DNA from: Billgrantia gudaonensis
GTDB lineage: Bacteria; Pseudomonadota; Gammaproteobacteria; Pseudomonadales; Halomonadaceae
Length of the DNA stretch: 64,000 bases
NCBI RefSeq assembly: GCF_900100195.1
Contig: NZ_FNES01000002.1
Coordinates: forward strand, 62,001-126,000
Direction of reading: 5' to 3'
In this document: positions 8,320 through 15,505 of the stretch, in pieces
Position numbering within the stretch: position 1 is the stretch's first letter
Layout of the letters: each line of letters begins with the position of its first letter
Notes under the pieces: model-generated
Databases searched by the model: none
What the model saw: only the letters and a program-made list of their open reading frames with translations
What the model was told of the DNA's origin: nothing
Position numbers and translations under genes: made by a program

Positions 8320-9416
8320 CAGTAGGCGTCGAGGCCGAAGGGCACTCTCAGCGTCAGTACGGTATCCGGCGCATCGTCCGAAACCCCAAGTTCGAGACCC
8401 AGGTTGATGGAGGTCATGGGGCTGAGCTGGTAGGACCATCCCAGCAGCAGAGAAGCAATGTTCAATGAGCGAGAGCTCTGCGTCGTCGAATTGCCATTGT
8501 TACCGATGAATTCGGTCTTGGTATCATCTATGAAATCGTTCTTGAAACCCAGCGTGAACGAAGAGCGCTCGTTGATGGCATAAGCCATTCCAAAACTCAG
8601 GCGGATGGCATCGCCTGGGTCGACTTTTCCGATGCGAATGTCATCGGTGATTCGTTTGTCGACGTCGTCCTCGATATTGTAGAGGTAGCCAAGGTTGGCG
8701 AAGTAGACGGCAGGATCCGACGGGAAGAGCATGGTGATGCTGGGTTCGATGGAGTGGAAACCGGAGCCGGTGGCCAGTTCGCGCTCGATGCCATCGGAGT
8801 CGCGGCGAATATCGAAGGGTCCCTCCCCGGTCGTCGATTTGTAGCGCAGGTTGCCCACGAAATAGGGCCAGCCGTTCCGGCCGCTATTCAGCTGATAGTG
8901 CATTGCGGCTTCGATATCACCGAGTCCATCGCCACTGATGTCGCGGGAAATATCGAATTCCTGCTGCCCTTCCGTGGTCGCGACCGTAGCGAACAGCGAA
9001 TCGTCACGATAGACGTAAGGCACCTTCAGCTCCAGCTCCAGTCGGTCGGTGACGCCGAGGCGTCCGGTCATGGCAGCCGTCCAGGTATCGCGGTCGGCGT
9101 CTTCGGCTTCGAACACGCCGATCAGCAAGGTGCTGAGTATCTCCACGCCCCGAAACGTCAGCCGATTCACACTGGCGTGGGAGTACTGCAGCGAAGGTTC
9201 CAGTACCAGCTGTCCGCGAGGCGTCAGTACACCGCCGATATCGGGAATGGCCTGGACTTCGGGCTGCGTCTCCTGTCGCACAGGAGCCTGGCCGACAGGC
9301 GAGTCGGTATCGGGAACGTTCGACGTATCGCTGGTCGCTTGAGCGAGAAGGCTAGAGGATAGCGATAGGCACAGGGTGCCGGTAGCCAAGATGCAGAGTG
9401 ACTTTATCGGTTTCAT
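8319..9416 (-). CDS. FapF-like outer-membrane beta-barrel (second locus)
   Basis: A 365-residue outer-membrane barrel. The signal peptide ends at SLLAQ (residue 26), followed by a ~35-residue flexible Pro/Gln linker. A barrel then begins GGVLTPRGQLVLEPSLQYSH, with alternating strands such as LGVTDRLELELKVPYVYRD, and ends in LRVPFGLDAY. The strand pattern and the EPSLQYSH opening match FapF, the Pseudomonas amyloid exporter, and the protein at 15506; the broader Phenol_MetA_deg transporter family is the fallback. The long N-terminal coiled coil of Pseudomonas FapF is not evident. ATG 9416 follows AAGG. It lies 131 bases after the sigma-54 activator gene on the same strand, possibly co-transcribed, and faces the rest of its locus. 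Confidence 0.75.
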   Translation of the reverse strand: MKPIKSLCILATGTLCLSLSSSLLAQATSDTSNVPDTDSPVGQAPVRQETQPEVQAIPDIGGVLTPRGQLVLEPSLQYSHASVNRLTFRGVEILSTLLIGVFEAEDADRDTWTAAMTGRLGVTDRLELELKVPYVYRDDSLFATVATTEGQQEFDISRDISGDGLGDIEAAMHYQLNSGRNGWPYFVGNLRYKSTTGEGPFDIRRDSDGIERELATGSGFHSIEPSITMLFPSDPAVYFANLGYLYNIEDDVDKRITDDIRIGKVDPGDAIRLSFGMAYAINERSSFTLGFKNDFIDDTKTEFIGNNGNSTTQSSRSLNIASLLLGWSYQLSPMTSINLGLELGVSDDAPDTVLTLRVPFGLDAY

Positions 9417-9547
9417 GACCTTGATCCCTTGGTATCGTCTTTGAAATACGTTTCGTTGCATTGACTCGTGCTTTCATCGTCATGGTTTTCTCTCGTCTTT
9501 CTCTCCTATTCCATCCTCGATTTCGAGTGTCTGAGTTCCTGTGGATC

Positions 9548-10912
9548 TCATCTGCGATGCCAGTGAGAAATGTCACGATCGATGCCGTGTTTTTCCATGA
9601 GTCGATAGAGTGTGACGCGGGATACGCCCAACTCCTTGGCAGCGGAAGAAATATTGTTATTGCAACGAACCAGGGCGGATCGAATGGTCCGTTTTTCAGC
9701 CTGTTCTCGTACTTTATCGATATGGATGGTCAATGGCGCTTCAGACAATAGAGGCAAAGCGAGATCGTCGGGTTCGATCCAGCCAGTGCGACACATGATC
9801 ATGGCGCGACGGAGCCGGTTGGAAAGCTCCCTGATGTTGCCCGGCCAGTGATACTGTTTCATGAGATTCATGGCTGCTTCGCTCACACCTTGGAAATTAA
9901 CGGGCCGGTCATCGCTATGCGCCATGAGAATCGAATCGACCAGATTTTCGATGTCTTCGAGACGATCTCGGAGAGGTGGAACGCATAGACTCAATACATT
10001 GATCCTGTAGTACAAATCCTCACGAAATTCGCCATTGGAAATGGCTTCTTCCATATCGACATGAGTGGCCGATACGATGCGGACATCGACATCGATATCC
10101 TCATGACTGCCCAGGCGTTGGATACGATGGTTTTCAAGGAACCTCAGCAGGCATACCTGCATGTCGAATGGAAGGTCACCGATCTCGTCCAGGAAAAGCG
10201 TTCCACCCGATGCCGATTCGATATGTCCGATGTGGCGTTGGTGCGCATCCGTAAAGGCGCCTCGTTCATAGCCAAAAAAAGCGGATTGCATCAGTTCGCG
10301 GGGAATGGCACCACAGTTGACGGTGATGAAGGGTCCATTGCTCCGGCGAGAATAGTGATGGATGGCTCTTGCAACGAGCTCCTTCCCCGCCCCCGTTTCA
10401 CCATGGATGAGAACGGGAGCATCCACCCTGGCGGTTTTCTGAATGGCAATGATGAGAGTATTGACCCGAGGGTTTTCACTCTCGAGTTTTCGCCCGTTGA
10501 CGATAATGGATTGATCATAGTGATCCTTTCCGTTGAAACGTCGCATCCAGAGTAGTGTTTCGATGACCGAAGTGAGATCCCGCGGTGATGTGGGGATCGA
10601 TAAAAACGTAAAGAAATGGTCGTGAATGAGTTTTTTCTTGATTGGGTCGCCATTTTCTTTTTCATCGACTATCGCTACCAAGTGGGTATCTTGTAGGGAT
10701 TCGAGAATTCGATGGAAAATAGTGTTGCTGTTATCGAAAAGTTTTAGTTCGAATAGTGCAATGGAAAATGGGTGTTGTTGAGTCAGGTTGAGGGCCGATT
10801 TCATGTCATCGGTCGTCATCAAGTATTTCTGGTAGCTGGACAAGTTTTCACTGATTTCCATTCTCACACTATCGGAACGGTATACCAGCAACAGATTAGG
10901 TATCACGTCCAT
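9548..10912 (-). CDS. Sigma-54 enhancer-binding activator, VpsR-like (GAFTDA variant)
   Basis: A 454-residue transcription activator of sigma-54 RNA polymerase. Residues 1-125 form a receiver-like domain without an obvious phosphorylatable Asp pocket. The AAA+ domain has Walker A GETGAGKE at 171-178, loop-1 motif GAFTDA at 218-223 (usual GAFTGA) preceded by SAFFGYE instead of SELFGHE, and Walker B LFLDEIGDL at 239-247. A Fis-type helix-turn-helix ends the protein (AAKELGVSRVTLYRLMEKHG). I chose ATG 10912 because GGGAG lies seven bases ahead and the N-terminus then aligns with the paralogue at 16670-18025; an ATG at 11101 lacks a ribosome site. Coding is more AT-rich than its neighbours. It probably drives one or both fibre loci. 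Confidence 0.88.
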   Translation of the reverse strand: MDVIPNLLLVYRSDSVRMEISENLSSYQKYLMTTDDMKSALNLTQQHPFSIALFELKLFDNSNTIFHRILESLQDTHLVAIVDEKENGDPIKKKLIHDHFFTFLSIPTSPRDLTSVIETLLWMRRFNGKDHYDQSIIVNGRKLESENPRVNTLIIAIQKTARVDAPVLIHGETGAGKELVARAIHHYSRRSNGPFITVNCGAIPRELMQSAFFGYERGAFTDAHQRHIGHIESASGGTLFLDEIGDLPFDMQVCLLRFLENHRIQRLGSHEDIDVDVRIVSATHVDMEEAISNGEFREDLYYRINVLSLCVPPLRDRLEDIENLVDSILMAHSDDRPVNFQGVSEAAMNLMKQYHWPGNIRELSNRLRRAMIMCRTGWIEPDDLALPLLSEAPLTIHIDKVREQAEKRTIRSALVRCNNNISSAAKELGVSRVTLYRLMEKHGIDRDISHWHRR

Positions 10913-11568
10913 CGGCTGGCTCCCGGTCCAACGGAAAGGCATGACTCGAATATCGATTGATATTGCCTTTCCGGTTGACGCCATTTGGAGAAGCGTATCG
11001 GTATTTCCCTGGTGACCTATAAGGTAGGGCCTGGTCAGAGGGTTTGTAAAGTTATGTTTTTTAGGGAAATAGTATGGCGAAAGCTCGTAATACGGTGCCA
11101 TAGGATTGGCTAATTACCGAGGTGGAAAACCCATTAAATCTTATATTACTCATGTGCATTACATTGTGTTCAACCGAGTGGTTTCGTTCTGTCTGGGAAA
11201 TTTACGCTCCCGTTCCAAGGTGATGAAGGGAATGGGTCGATCGCACTTCTTTCAGCGACCGTGTTGGAAGTCACGGCTTATGAAGATCCTTTTTGGACAT
11301 AAGAAACAATGAGTTGCAAGTACGGATAAGAAATTTTGCGTGGCGATGTTTCATCAGCTTTGCAGTGACTGCATTCCGAGCTCCCGGCGCTTCGGTGTGG
11401 GCTCCGTAGTGGGGGACGAAGCGGATTGAGGGGCACGAAATCGAATTCACGTTACATGAAGCTAACACTTGTCTCGTTTTCATTTTTCAGGAAAAAGATT
11501 ATAAATCATATAGTTACATAGTTGGCACGGCTATTGCTATTTACATATTGAAACAATTTGGAGCCTCG
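10913..11568. other. AT-rich regulatory intergenic region between activator and fapA
   Basis: About 655 bases between the divergent activator (minus) and fapA (plus). It is markedly more AT-rich than the coding DNA and contains the sigma-54 promoter at 11522-11538. A 68-codon open frame at 11106-11312 (TTG start) has no ribosome site or recognisable product. The length leaves ample room for enhancer sites for one of the two local activators and for a CsgD-like regulator; I could not identify specific operators. Confidence 0.5.
11522..11538 (+). promoter_or_regulatory. Near-perfect sigma-54 promoter of the fap operon
   Basis: TTGGCACG-GCTA-TTGCT matches the -24/-12 consensus TTGGCACG-N4-TTGCW fully, with GG (11524-11525) and GC (11536-11537) ten bases apart. 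Transcription would start near 11549, about 20 bases before the fapA ATG at 11569. Confidence 0.9.
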
Positions 11569-11970
11569 ATGATGCCATCCAGATCGCGGGTCACTGACAG
11601 GGGACAGAACGGCGCTCAGCGCCTGAAGGGGTTGCTGCCTTCCTGTCGATGGCTCACGGCCATGGCCCTCGGTGTCGGGCTTGCAAGTCTTGCTTCCGTT
11701 GCCCTGGCACAGGGCTCTGATGCCGTAGAAAGCGGCATGGTGGCAACCCGGGCATTCGAAGGAAAGGCGCTTTCGAAGGAACGACTGGATGAGGTTCGGG
11801 GGCGGTATGCGAAGGGCTCGACCACTGCCATCGACGAAGGGCTTGGCGTCATCTTGTGGGATGAAAGCCGTTCGATCGGCAAGGGCAGGGGAGGCGGTGG
11901 AAACCGCCATCAGGCCAAGGGAAACGACAACCACCAGAGCCAGACGGTGACGACGAGCAGTCACAGGTGA
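11569..11970 (+). CDS. fapA: FapA-like exported protein, first gene of the fap operon
   Basis: A 133-residue exported protein. A long basic N-region leads into a hydrophobic core (residues 28-47) with cleavage after VALA. Residues 68-80, LSKERLDEVRGRY, fit the C39 leader pattern LSxxELxxIxG. The C-terminal tail is Gly/Arg/His/Asn-rich and looks disordered. In Pseudomonas FapA affects fibre subunit composition; the assignment here rests mainly on operon position and small exported size. ATG 11569 (GGAG five bases upstream) and ATG 11572 are equally possible; the gene follows the sigma-54 promoter by about 30 bases. Its stop overlaps a possible GTG start of the next gene. Confidence 0.65.
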   Translation: MMPSRSRVTDRGQNGAQRLKGLLPSCRWLTAMALGVGLASLASVALAQGSDAVESGMVATRAFEGKALSKERLDEVRGRYAKGSTTAIDEGLGVILWDESRSIGKGRGGGGNRHQAKGNDNHQSQTVTTSSHR

Positions 11971-11975
11971 ATCCA

Positions 11976-12731
11976 ATGACGATCGCACAGCGCATGACAG
12001 CCAGGCAGTGGCAACGACGAGCCCCCAAGGGGTGGCAGGAAGGAGTTGCCCTCGAGTGCTCGGCGGCAGGCCATTGGCACCGCGGCATGGTGAGTGCCCT
12101 GGTGGCTGCGGGGCTGTCGGCAATCGTCTTGTCCGGTTTCACGGAGGAAGCCTGGGGCCAGGAGGAGTTCGTGGATGACGGATACTACCGCGTCTTCACC
12201 ACCTATCGAGCTGCTTCCGTCATCGACGGACATTCCCTGAGAGGCGTGCAGGGGGCCATCAACGTCAACATGGCTGCAGGCAGCAGCAATTTGCAGAGCA
12301 ACTCCGGTGTCATCGCCATGGGCGAGCAGGCACTTGCCAACAACATCGTGGTGCAGGTGGTTACATCGAACAATCGTCTCGCGCCGGAGCAGGCGACCGC
12401 CGTGATCAAGGATCAGGCGTTGAGCCAATCGGTTGGCTGGATTTCCGTCAACCAGGCCGCGGGGCAGGAAAATGTGCAGAGCAACACCTTGAGTGTGGCT
12501 CTGGGCATCAGGGGCAGTTCTCTGAATAGCGAGTCGCTGAGTCAGGTTCAGTCCCGTACGCAGGAGTCGACCGAGGAGTCGGATGACGGAACGTCGTCAC
12601 GGCGAGTCGCCATCGAGGATTCGGCCTTTGCCGGGTCGCGCGGCGTCATCCAGGTGAATCAGTCGGCGGGAAAGGGCAACGCTACCGGGAACCATGTCGG
12701 TGTCCGCATGACATCCGGTGCACGTAGATAG
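11976..12731 (+). CDS. fapB: FapB-like amyloid nucleator with three imperfect repeats
   Basis: A 251-residue exported protein. The signal peptide has an unusually long N-region (hydrophobic core ~39-54, cleavage near AWGQ). Three repeats of the Fap amyloid type are present: GAINVNMAAGSSNLQSN (93-109), GWISVNQAAGQENVQSN (154-170) and GVIQVNQSAGKGNATGN (223-239). They follow the pattern GxxxVNxAAGxxNxQxN known from FapB/FapC. Three short units with weaker conservation, and the position before fapC, suggest the minor nucleating subunit. An LRG motif (88-90) lies just before the first repeat. ATG 11976 has AGGTGA five bases upstream, overlapping the fapA stop. Confidence 0.78.
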   Translation: MTIAQRMTARQWQRRAPKGWQEGVALECSAAGHWHRGMVSALVAAGLSAIVLSGFTEEAWGQEEFVDDGYYRVFTTYRAASVIDGHSLRGVQGAINVNMAAGSSNLQSNSGVIAMGEQALANNIVVQVVTSNNRLAPEQATAVIKDQALSQSVGWISVNQAAGQENVQSNTLSVALGIRGSSLNSESLSQVQSRTQESTEESDDGTSSRRVAIEDSAFAGSRGVIQVNQSAGKGNATGNHVGVRMTSGARR

Positions 12732-12791
12732 CGGTAGTCGTGCCTCACAACATCAAGAGCAGAACTCTCAGGTTCATTCAGGAGAAAGATC

Positions 12792-13697
12792 ATGAAAACG
12801 TTCGCAAAAGCCCCACTCGCTCTGGCCATTACCGCCCTGCTCGCTGCGCCCTATGCGCTGGCTGGAGACAATGATTTCGACACCGATGCCAAAATGGATG
12901 TTGATGTCGAAAACGATATCGAAGTCGAAATCGGCCATGAAATTGAAAATGATATCTGGGTTGAGCTCGACCTGAAGGCCGATGTCGTAGACCCGAATCA
13001 TTTTTCGATTGCGACCATCGATCGTAAGCAGTTCACTAACGAAAATAGTGTATACGATGATGAGACGGATAACGACTCCACGGCAACTGGCTCAGGGAAT
13101 CGTGCTTCAGGCAACATGGGTGTCAACGTTGCTAGTGGCGGCCTGAATAGTCAAGCCAATGATGCGGCCATTTCGAAAGGCAGCGACAACGGTTCCACGA
13201 CTACCACGACTACCACGACTGAATACGATTATTATCCAACGTCGTATCATGGTGGTGTATGGAAGCCAACAGAGGAGACGACTGTAGAAACCGATGAAGC
13301 CATGGTTTTTGCCAAGGCAGCGACTTTCTCGATCCAGTCGAGCTCCAATGGCATTTACAACAACGATGCCACCAACAACAATGCTGGTACAACTGACTCA
13401 TTTAACCGTGCTTCCGGTAATTTGGGTGTAAATATGGCTGCAGGGTTCGGCAACGCTCAGCACAACGGCATGGCACTGTCTGTGGGCAATAATAGCTCCG
13501 CGGAAGCTACCGTGGCTGGAGTTCAGGCAGTTTACAATAACGAGCTTGATAACGAAGTGAGTTGTGGCTGTGGCAACACCAACAACTCTTACCTCACCAA
13601 TAGCTTCAACCGAGCTAGCGGTAACGTTGGGGTCAACATTGCCTCTGGCAATGCCAACATGCAGAGCAATACGCTCTCCATCGCTCGCGCCAAGTGA
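12792..13697 (+). CDS. fapC: FapC-like major amyloid subunit
   Basis: A 301-residue exported protein. The signal peptide ends YALA (residue 24). A strongly acidic segment (25-65, alternating Asp/Glu/Val) follows, then three well-conserved amyloid repeats at 103-129, 206-231 and 274-298, each built as NRASGNxGVNxAxGxxNxQxN. Linkers of about 76 and 42 residues separate them, the first Thr/Tyr-rich. This repeat-linker architecture is that of FapC, the fibre-forming subunit in Pseudomonas. A Cys pair sits at 258 and 260 as CGC, whereas Pseudomonas FapC is described with CxxC. Coding is more AT-rich than average. A strong AGGAG site precedes it and a perfect hairpin follows, as expected for a highly expressed subunit. 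Confidence 0.85.
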   Translation: MKTFAKAPLALAITALLAAPYALAGDNDFDTDAKMDVDVENDIEVEIGHEIENDIWVELDLKADVVDPNHFSIATIDRKQFTNENSVYDDETDNDSTATGSGNRASGNMGVNVASGGLNSQANDAAISKGSDNGSTTTTTTTTEYDYYPTSYHGGVWKPTEETTVETDEAMVFAKAATFSIQSSSNGIYNNDATNNNAGTTDSFNRASGNLGVNMAAGFGNAQHNGMALSVGNNSSAEATVAGVQAVYNNELDNEVSCGCGNTNNSYLTNSFNRASGNVGVNIASGNANMQSNTLSIARAK

Positions 13698-13715
13698 GCC
13701 GATGCCCAGGCCGTT

Positions 13716-13744
13716 CCCGGTCCGCCTTAGGCGGACCGGGCTTT
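13716..13744 (+). terminator. Intra-operon hairpin between fapC and fapD
   Basis: The eleven-base perfect GC-rich stem CCCGGTCCGCC / GGCGGACCGGG has a TTA loop and is followed by CTTT. It lies 18 bases after fapC and 30 before fapD. Partial termination or 3'-end protection here would make subunit mRNA exceed export-gene mRNA. Confidence 0.75.
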
Positions 13745-13769
13745 CACACTTCGGCAGGGAGGAGCAACG

Positions 13770-14483
13770 ATGCAGAGTTTTCGACTAGCCACGTTATTTC
13801 TGACTGTTCCGGTTTTTTTCCTGTCGGGCTTTATCAGTGAAAACGTAGAGGCTGCGTCCATTAGGATGGGAAATGTCGTTCCCGGAACCAATGTCACCAA
13901 GCAAGTCCAGTCAATGAAAGAGCTGAAATTCGAGAACCTAGTTGCCCAGGAGACCGATTTCTCCTGTGGTGCCGCTTCGCTGGCAACCATTCTCAAGTAC
14001 GCCTATGGCCGCTCGGATGTCACCGAAGAAACGGTGCTCCAAGGTATGTTCGAAATTTCCGATGCCGAGCAAGCGAAGAAGATGGGTTTTTCGCTGCTTG
14101 ACCTCAACAATTATGTGGAAACCGTTGGGTTGCGTGGGCGTGGCTACAAGATCGATGAGCCTGCTCTGGATACCGTTTCGATTCCCGTCATCGTGCTGCT
14201 GGATCTTGATGGATACCAGCACTTCGTGGTGATGAAGAAAGTGGTGGGGGATCGAGTTTATATCGGCGACCCTGCCTTGGGCAACAAGGTCATGGATCGT
14301 TCCGAATTCGTCGAGGCCTGGAACAACGTGATATTTGCCGTCGTAGGAGAAAACTTCGACACCCACACGGTGCTGCTCGATCCGGATCAACCATTGACGG
14401 CTCGCCGCTTGGCCGATGTCTTCTCTCCCGTACCCAAACAACAGCTGTTGGACTTCGGGTTTCGCCATGCCGAAGTGTTCTGA
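13770..14483 (+). CDS. fapD: FapD-like periplasmic C39-family cysteine peptidase
   Basis: A 237-residue exported enzyme of the C39 fold, the fourth gene of the fap operon as in Pseudomonas. The signal peptide runs to about residue 29 (EAAS). Catalytic residues are Gln60, Cys66 in TDFSCGAAS, His151 in YQHFVVMKK and Asp167 in IGDPALG. It lacks any transporter domain. FapD is needed for Fap biogenesis in Pseudomonas; its substrates are not firmly known to me. The LSxxELxxLRG motifs in the FapA- and FapE-like neighbours make these candidate substrates (inference). GGGAGGAG precedes the ATG. Confidence 0.9.
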   Translation: MQSFRLATLFLTVPVFFLSGFISENVEAASIRMGNVVPGTNVTKQVQSMKELKFENLVAQETDFSCGAASLATILKYAYGRSDVTEETVLQGMFEISDAEQAKKMGFSLLDLNNYVETVGLRGRGYKIDEPALDTVSIPVIVLLDLDGYQHFVVMKKVVGDRVYIGDPALGNKVMDRSEFVEAWNNVIFAVVGENFDTHTVLLDPDQPLTARRLADVFSPVPKQQLLDFGFRHAEVF

Positions 14484-14516
14484 CCACTTGTAATGAAAGC
14501 ACATGAGGGTGGAACC

Positions 14517-15332
14517 ATGAATGGCTTTGAAAGCAGGAAGCGATGGTACGGCGCAGTAAGCGTTACGTTGATCGGCGCCTCGCTGGTGCTGTCAGCCCCG
14601 TTGTCGGCTCGAGCGGCTACGGTAGCTACCGATTTCAGCGAACCCGCCTTTCAGAATGGCCAACAGCTTTCCGATTATGAGCTGGCGCAGCTGCGCGGCA
14701 AGGCCGTTAATGGCCGTCAGGTCCTGTTCTTCGGCGTCGAAATGTCGATGAACTGGAAGTCACCGGCGGGTGAGGAAATCCACGCGCGGGCGGATCTTGG
14801 TATCGATATGGCGAATGGCCAGCCGTCGCCGACGTTTACGAGTCACATCACCGCGACCACGCCTGAACAGTATGCCGCCTATCGGCAGGCGATGTCTGAT
14901 GCTGGACAGGTGGTCGATACGGGTTCTTCCAATGCCAAGGGTGTCGTTCAACTGGTCCAGGCTGGTGGCGACTTCAATAGTGCCAACAACCGGTTCTGGA
15001 TCGATGTTGGCCAGGATGTCGGCCGCGGTAGCGTACTTACGGGAAACAATGAGCAAAGTCTCGAAACGCCAGCCGGTGCGCATGTGGCGATTACCAAGCA
15101 AGCCGGAAGCCTAGGGATGACGCTTGACGTTCCTGGAGCTGGGCGCGCCAGTCAGAAAATTCTTTCGCGCCGGGGACTGCATCAGTCCATTCAGCTCTCC
15201 AGCAGCCATCAGACGATCAACAACATGACGCGGCTGCGAATTCAACTGGGTGAGGCTTCCACCGCGAAGATAGGCCAGGATATGAAACGCATGCTTCAAT
15301 CCGTGCGCGGACTGGATCGTTTACGTCAGTAG
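14517..15332 (+). CDS. fapE: FapE-like exported fibre-associated protein
   Basis: A 271-residue exported protein whose signal peptide ends near SARAA (residue 34). Residues 51-62, LSDYELAQLRGK, match the C39 leader consensus LSxxELxxIxGG in all but the last Gly. The remainder is of mixed composition without a known enzyme motif; a C-terminal segment with TINNMTRLRIQLGEA aligns with the shorter paralogue at 7642. In Pseudomonas FapE is a minor extracellular fibre component. Identification relies on operon position between fapD and fapF and on export. ATG 14517 follows GAGGGTGGA. A terminator follows 22 bases after the stop. Confidence 0.7.
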   Translation: MNGFESRKRWYGAVSVTLIGASLVLSAPLSARAATVATDFSEPAFQNGQQLSDYELAQLRGKAVNGRQVLFFGVEMSMNWKSPAGEEIHARADLGIDMANGQPSPTFTSHITATTPEQYAAYRQAMSDAGQVVDTGSSNAKGVVQLVQAGGDFNSANNRFWIDVGQDVGRGSVLTGNNEQSLETPAGAHVAITKQAGSLGMTLDVPGAGRASQKILSRRGLHQSIQLSSSHQTINNMTRLRIQLGEASTAKIGQDMKRMLQSVRGLDRLRQ

Positions 15333-15353
15333 TTTGAGCGAGTTTCATTATCG

Positions 15354-15377
15354 GGCCGATCGTGATCGGCCTTTTTT
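15354..15377 (+). terminator. Rho-independent terminator between fapE and fapF
   Basis: The stem GGCCGA / TCGGCC with inner TCGTGA is followed by six T (15372-15377). It suggests fapF is read partly from readthrough or from its own promoter in 15378-15505; no clear promoter was recognised there. Confidence 0.8.
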
Positions 15378-15505
15378 GTTAAGCCGTGTTGCCAACGCTA
15401 AGGCCTGCTAATCTAGCTAGGCGTAGCCCAAGATTTGGCCTTTTCGTCCGTTGGAGGGAAGGGCGATATGCTCGTAGAGAGCCCATACTTTCAGGGGAGT
15501 CCAAG

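Noticed and set aside
11106..11312. A 68-codon frame between the activator and fapA
   Set aside because: TTG start without a Shine-Dalgarno site, no recognisable motif, in an AT-rich regulatory stretch.
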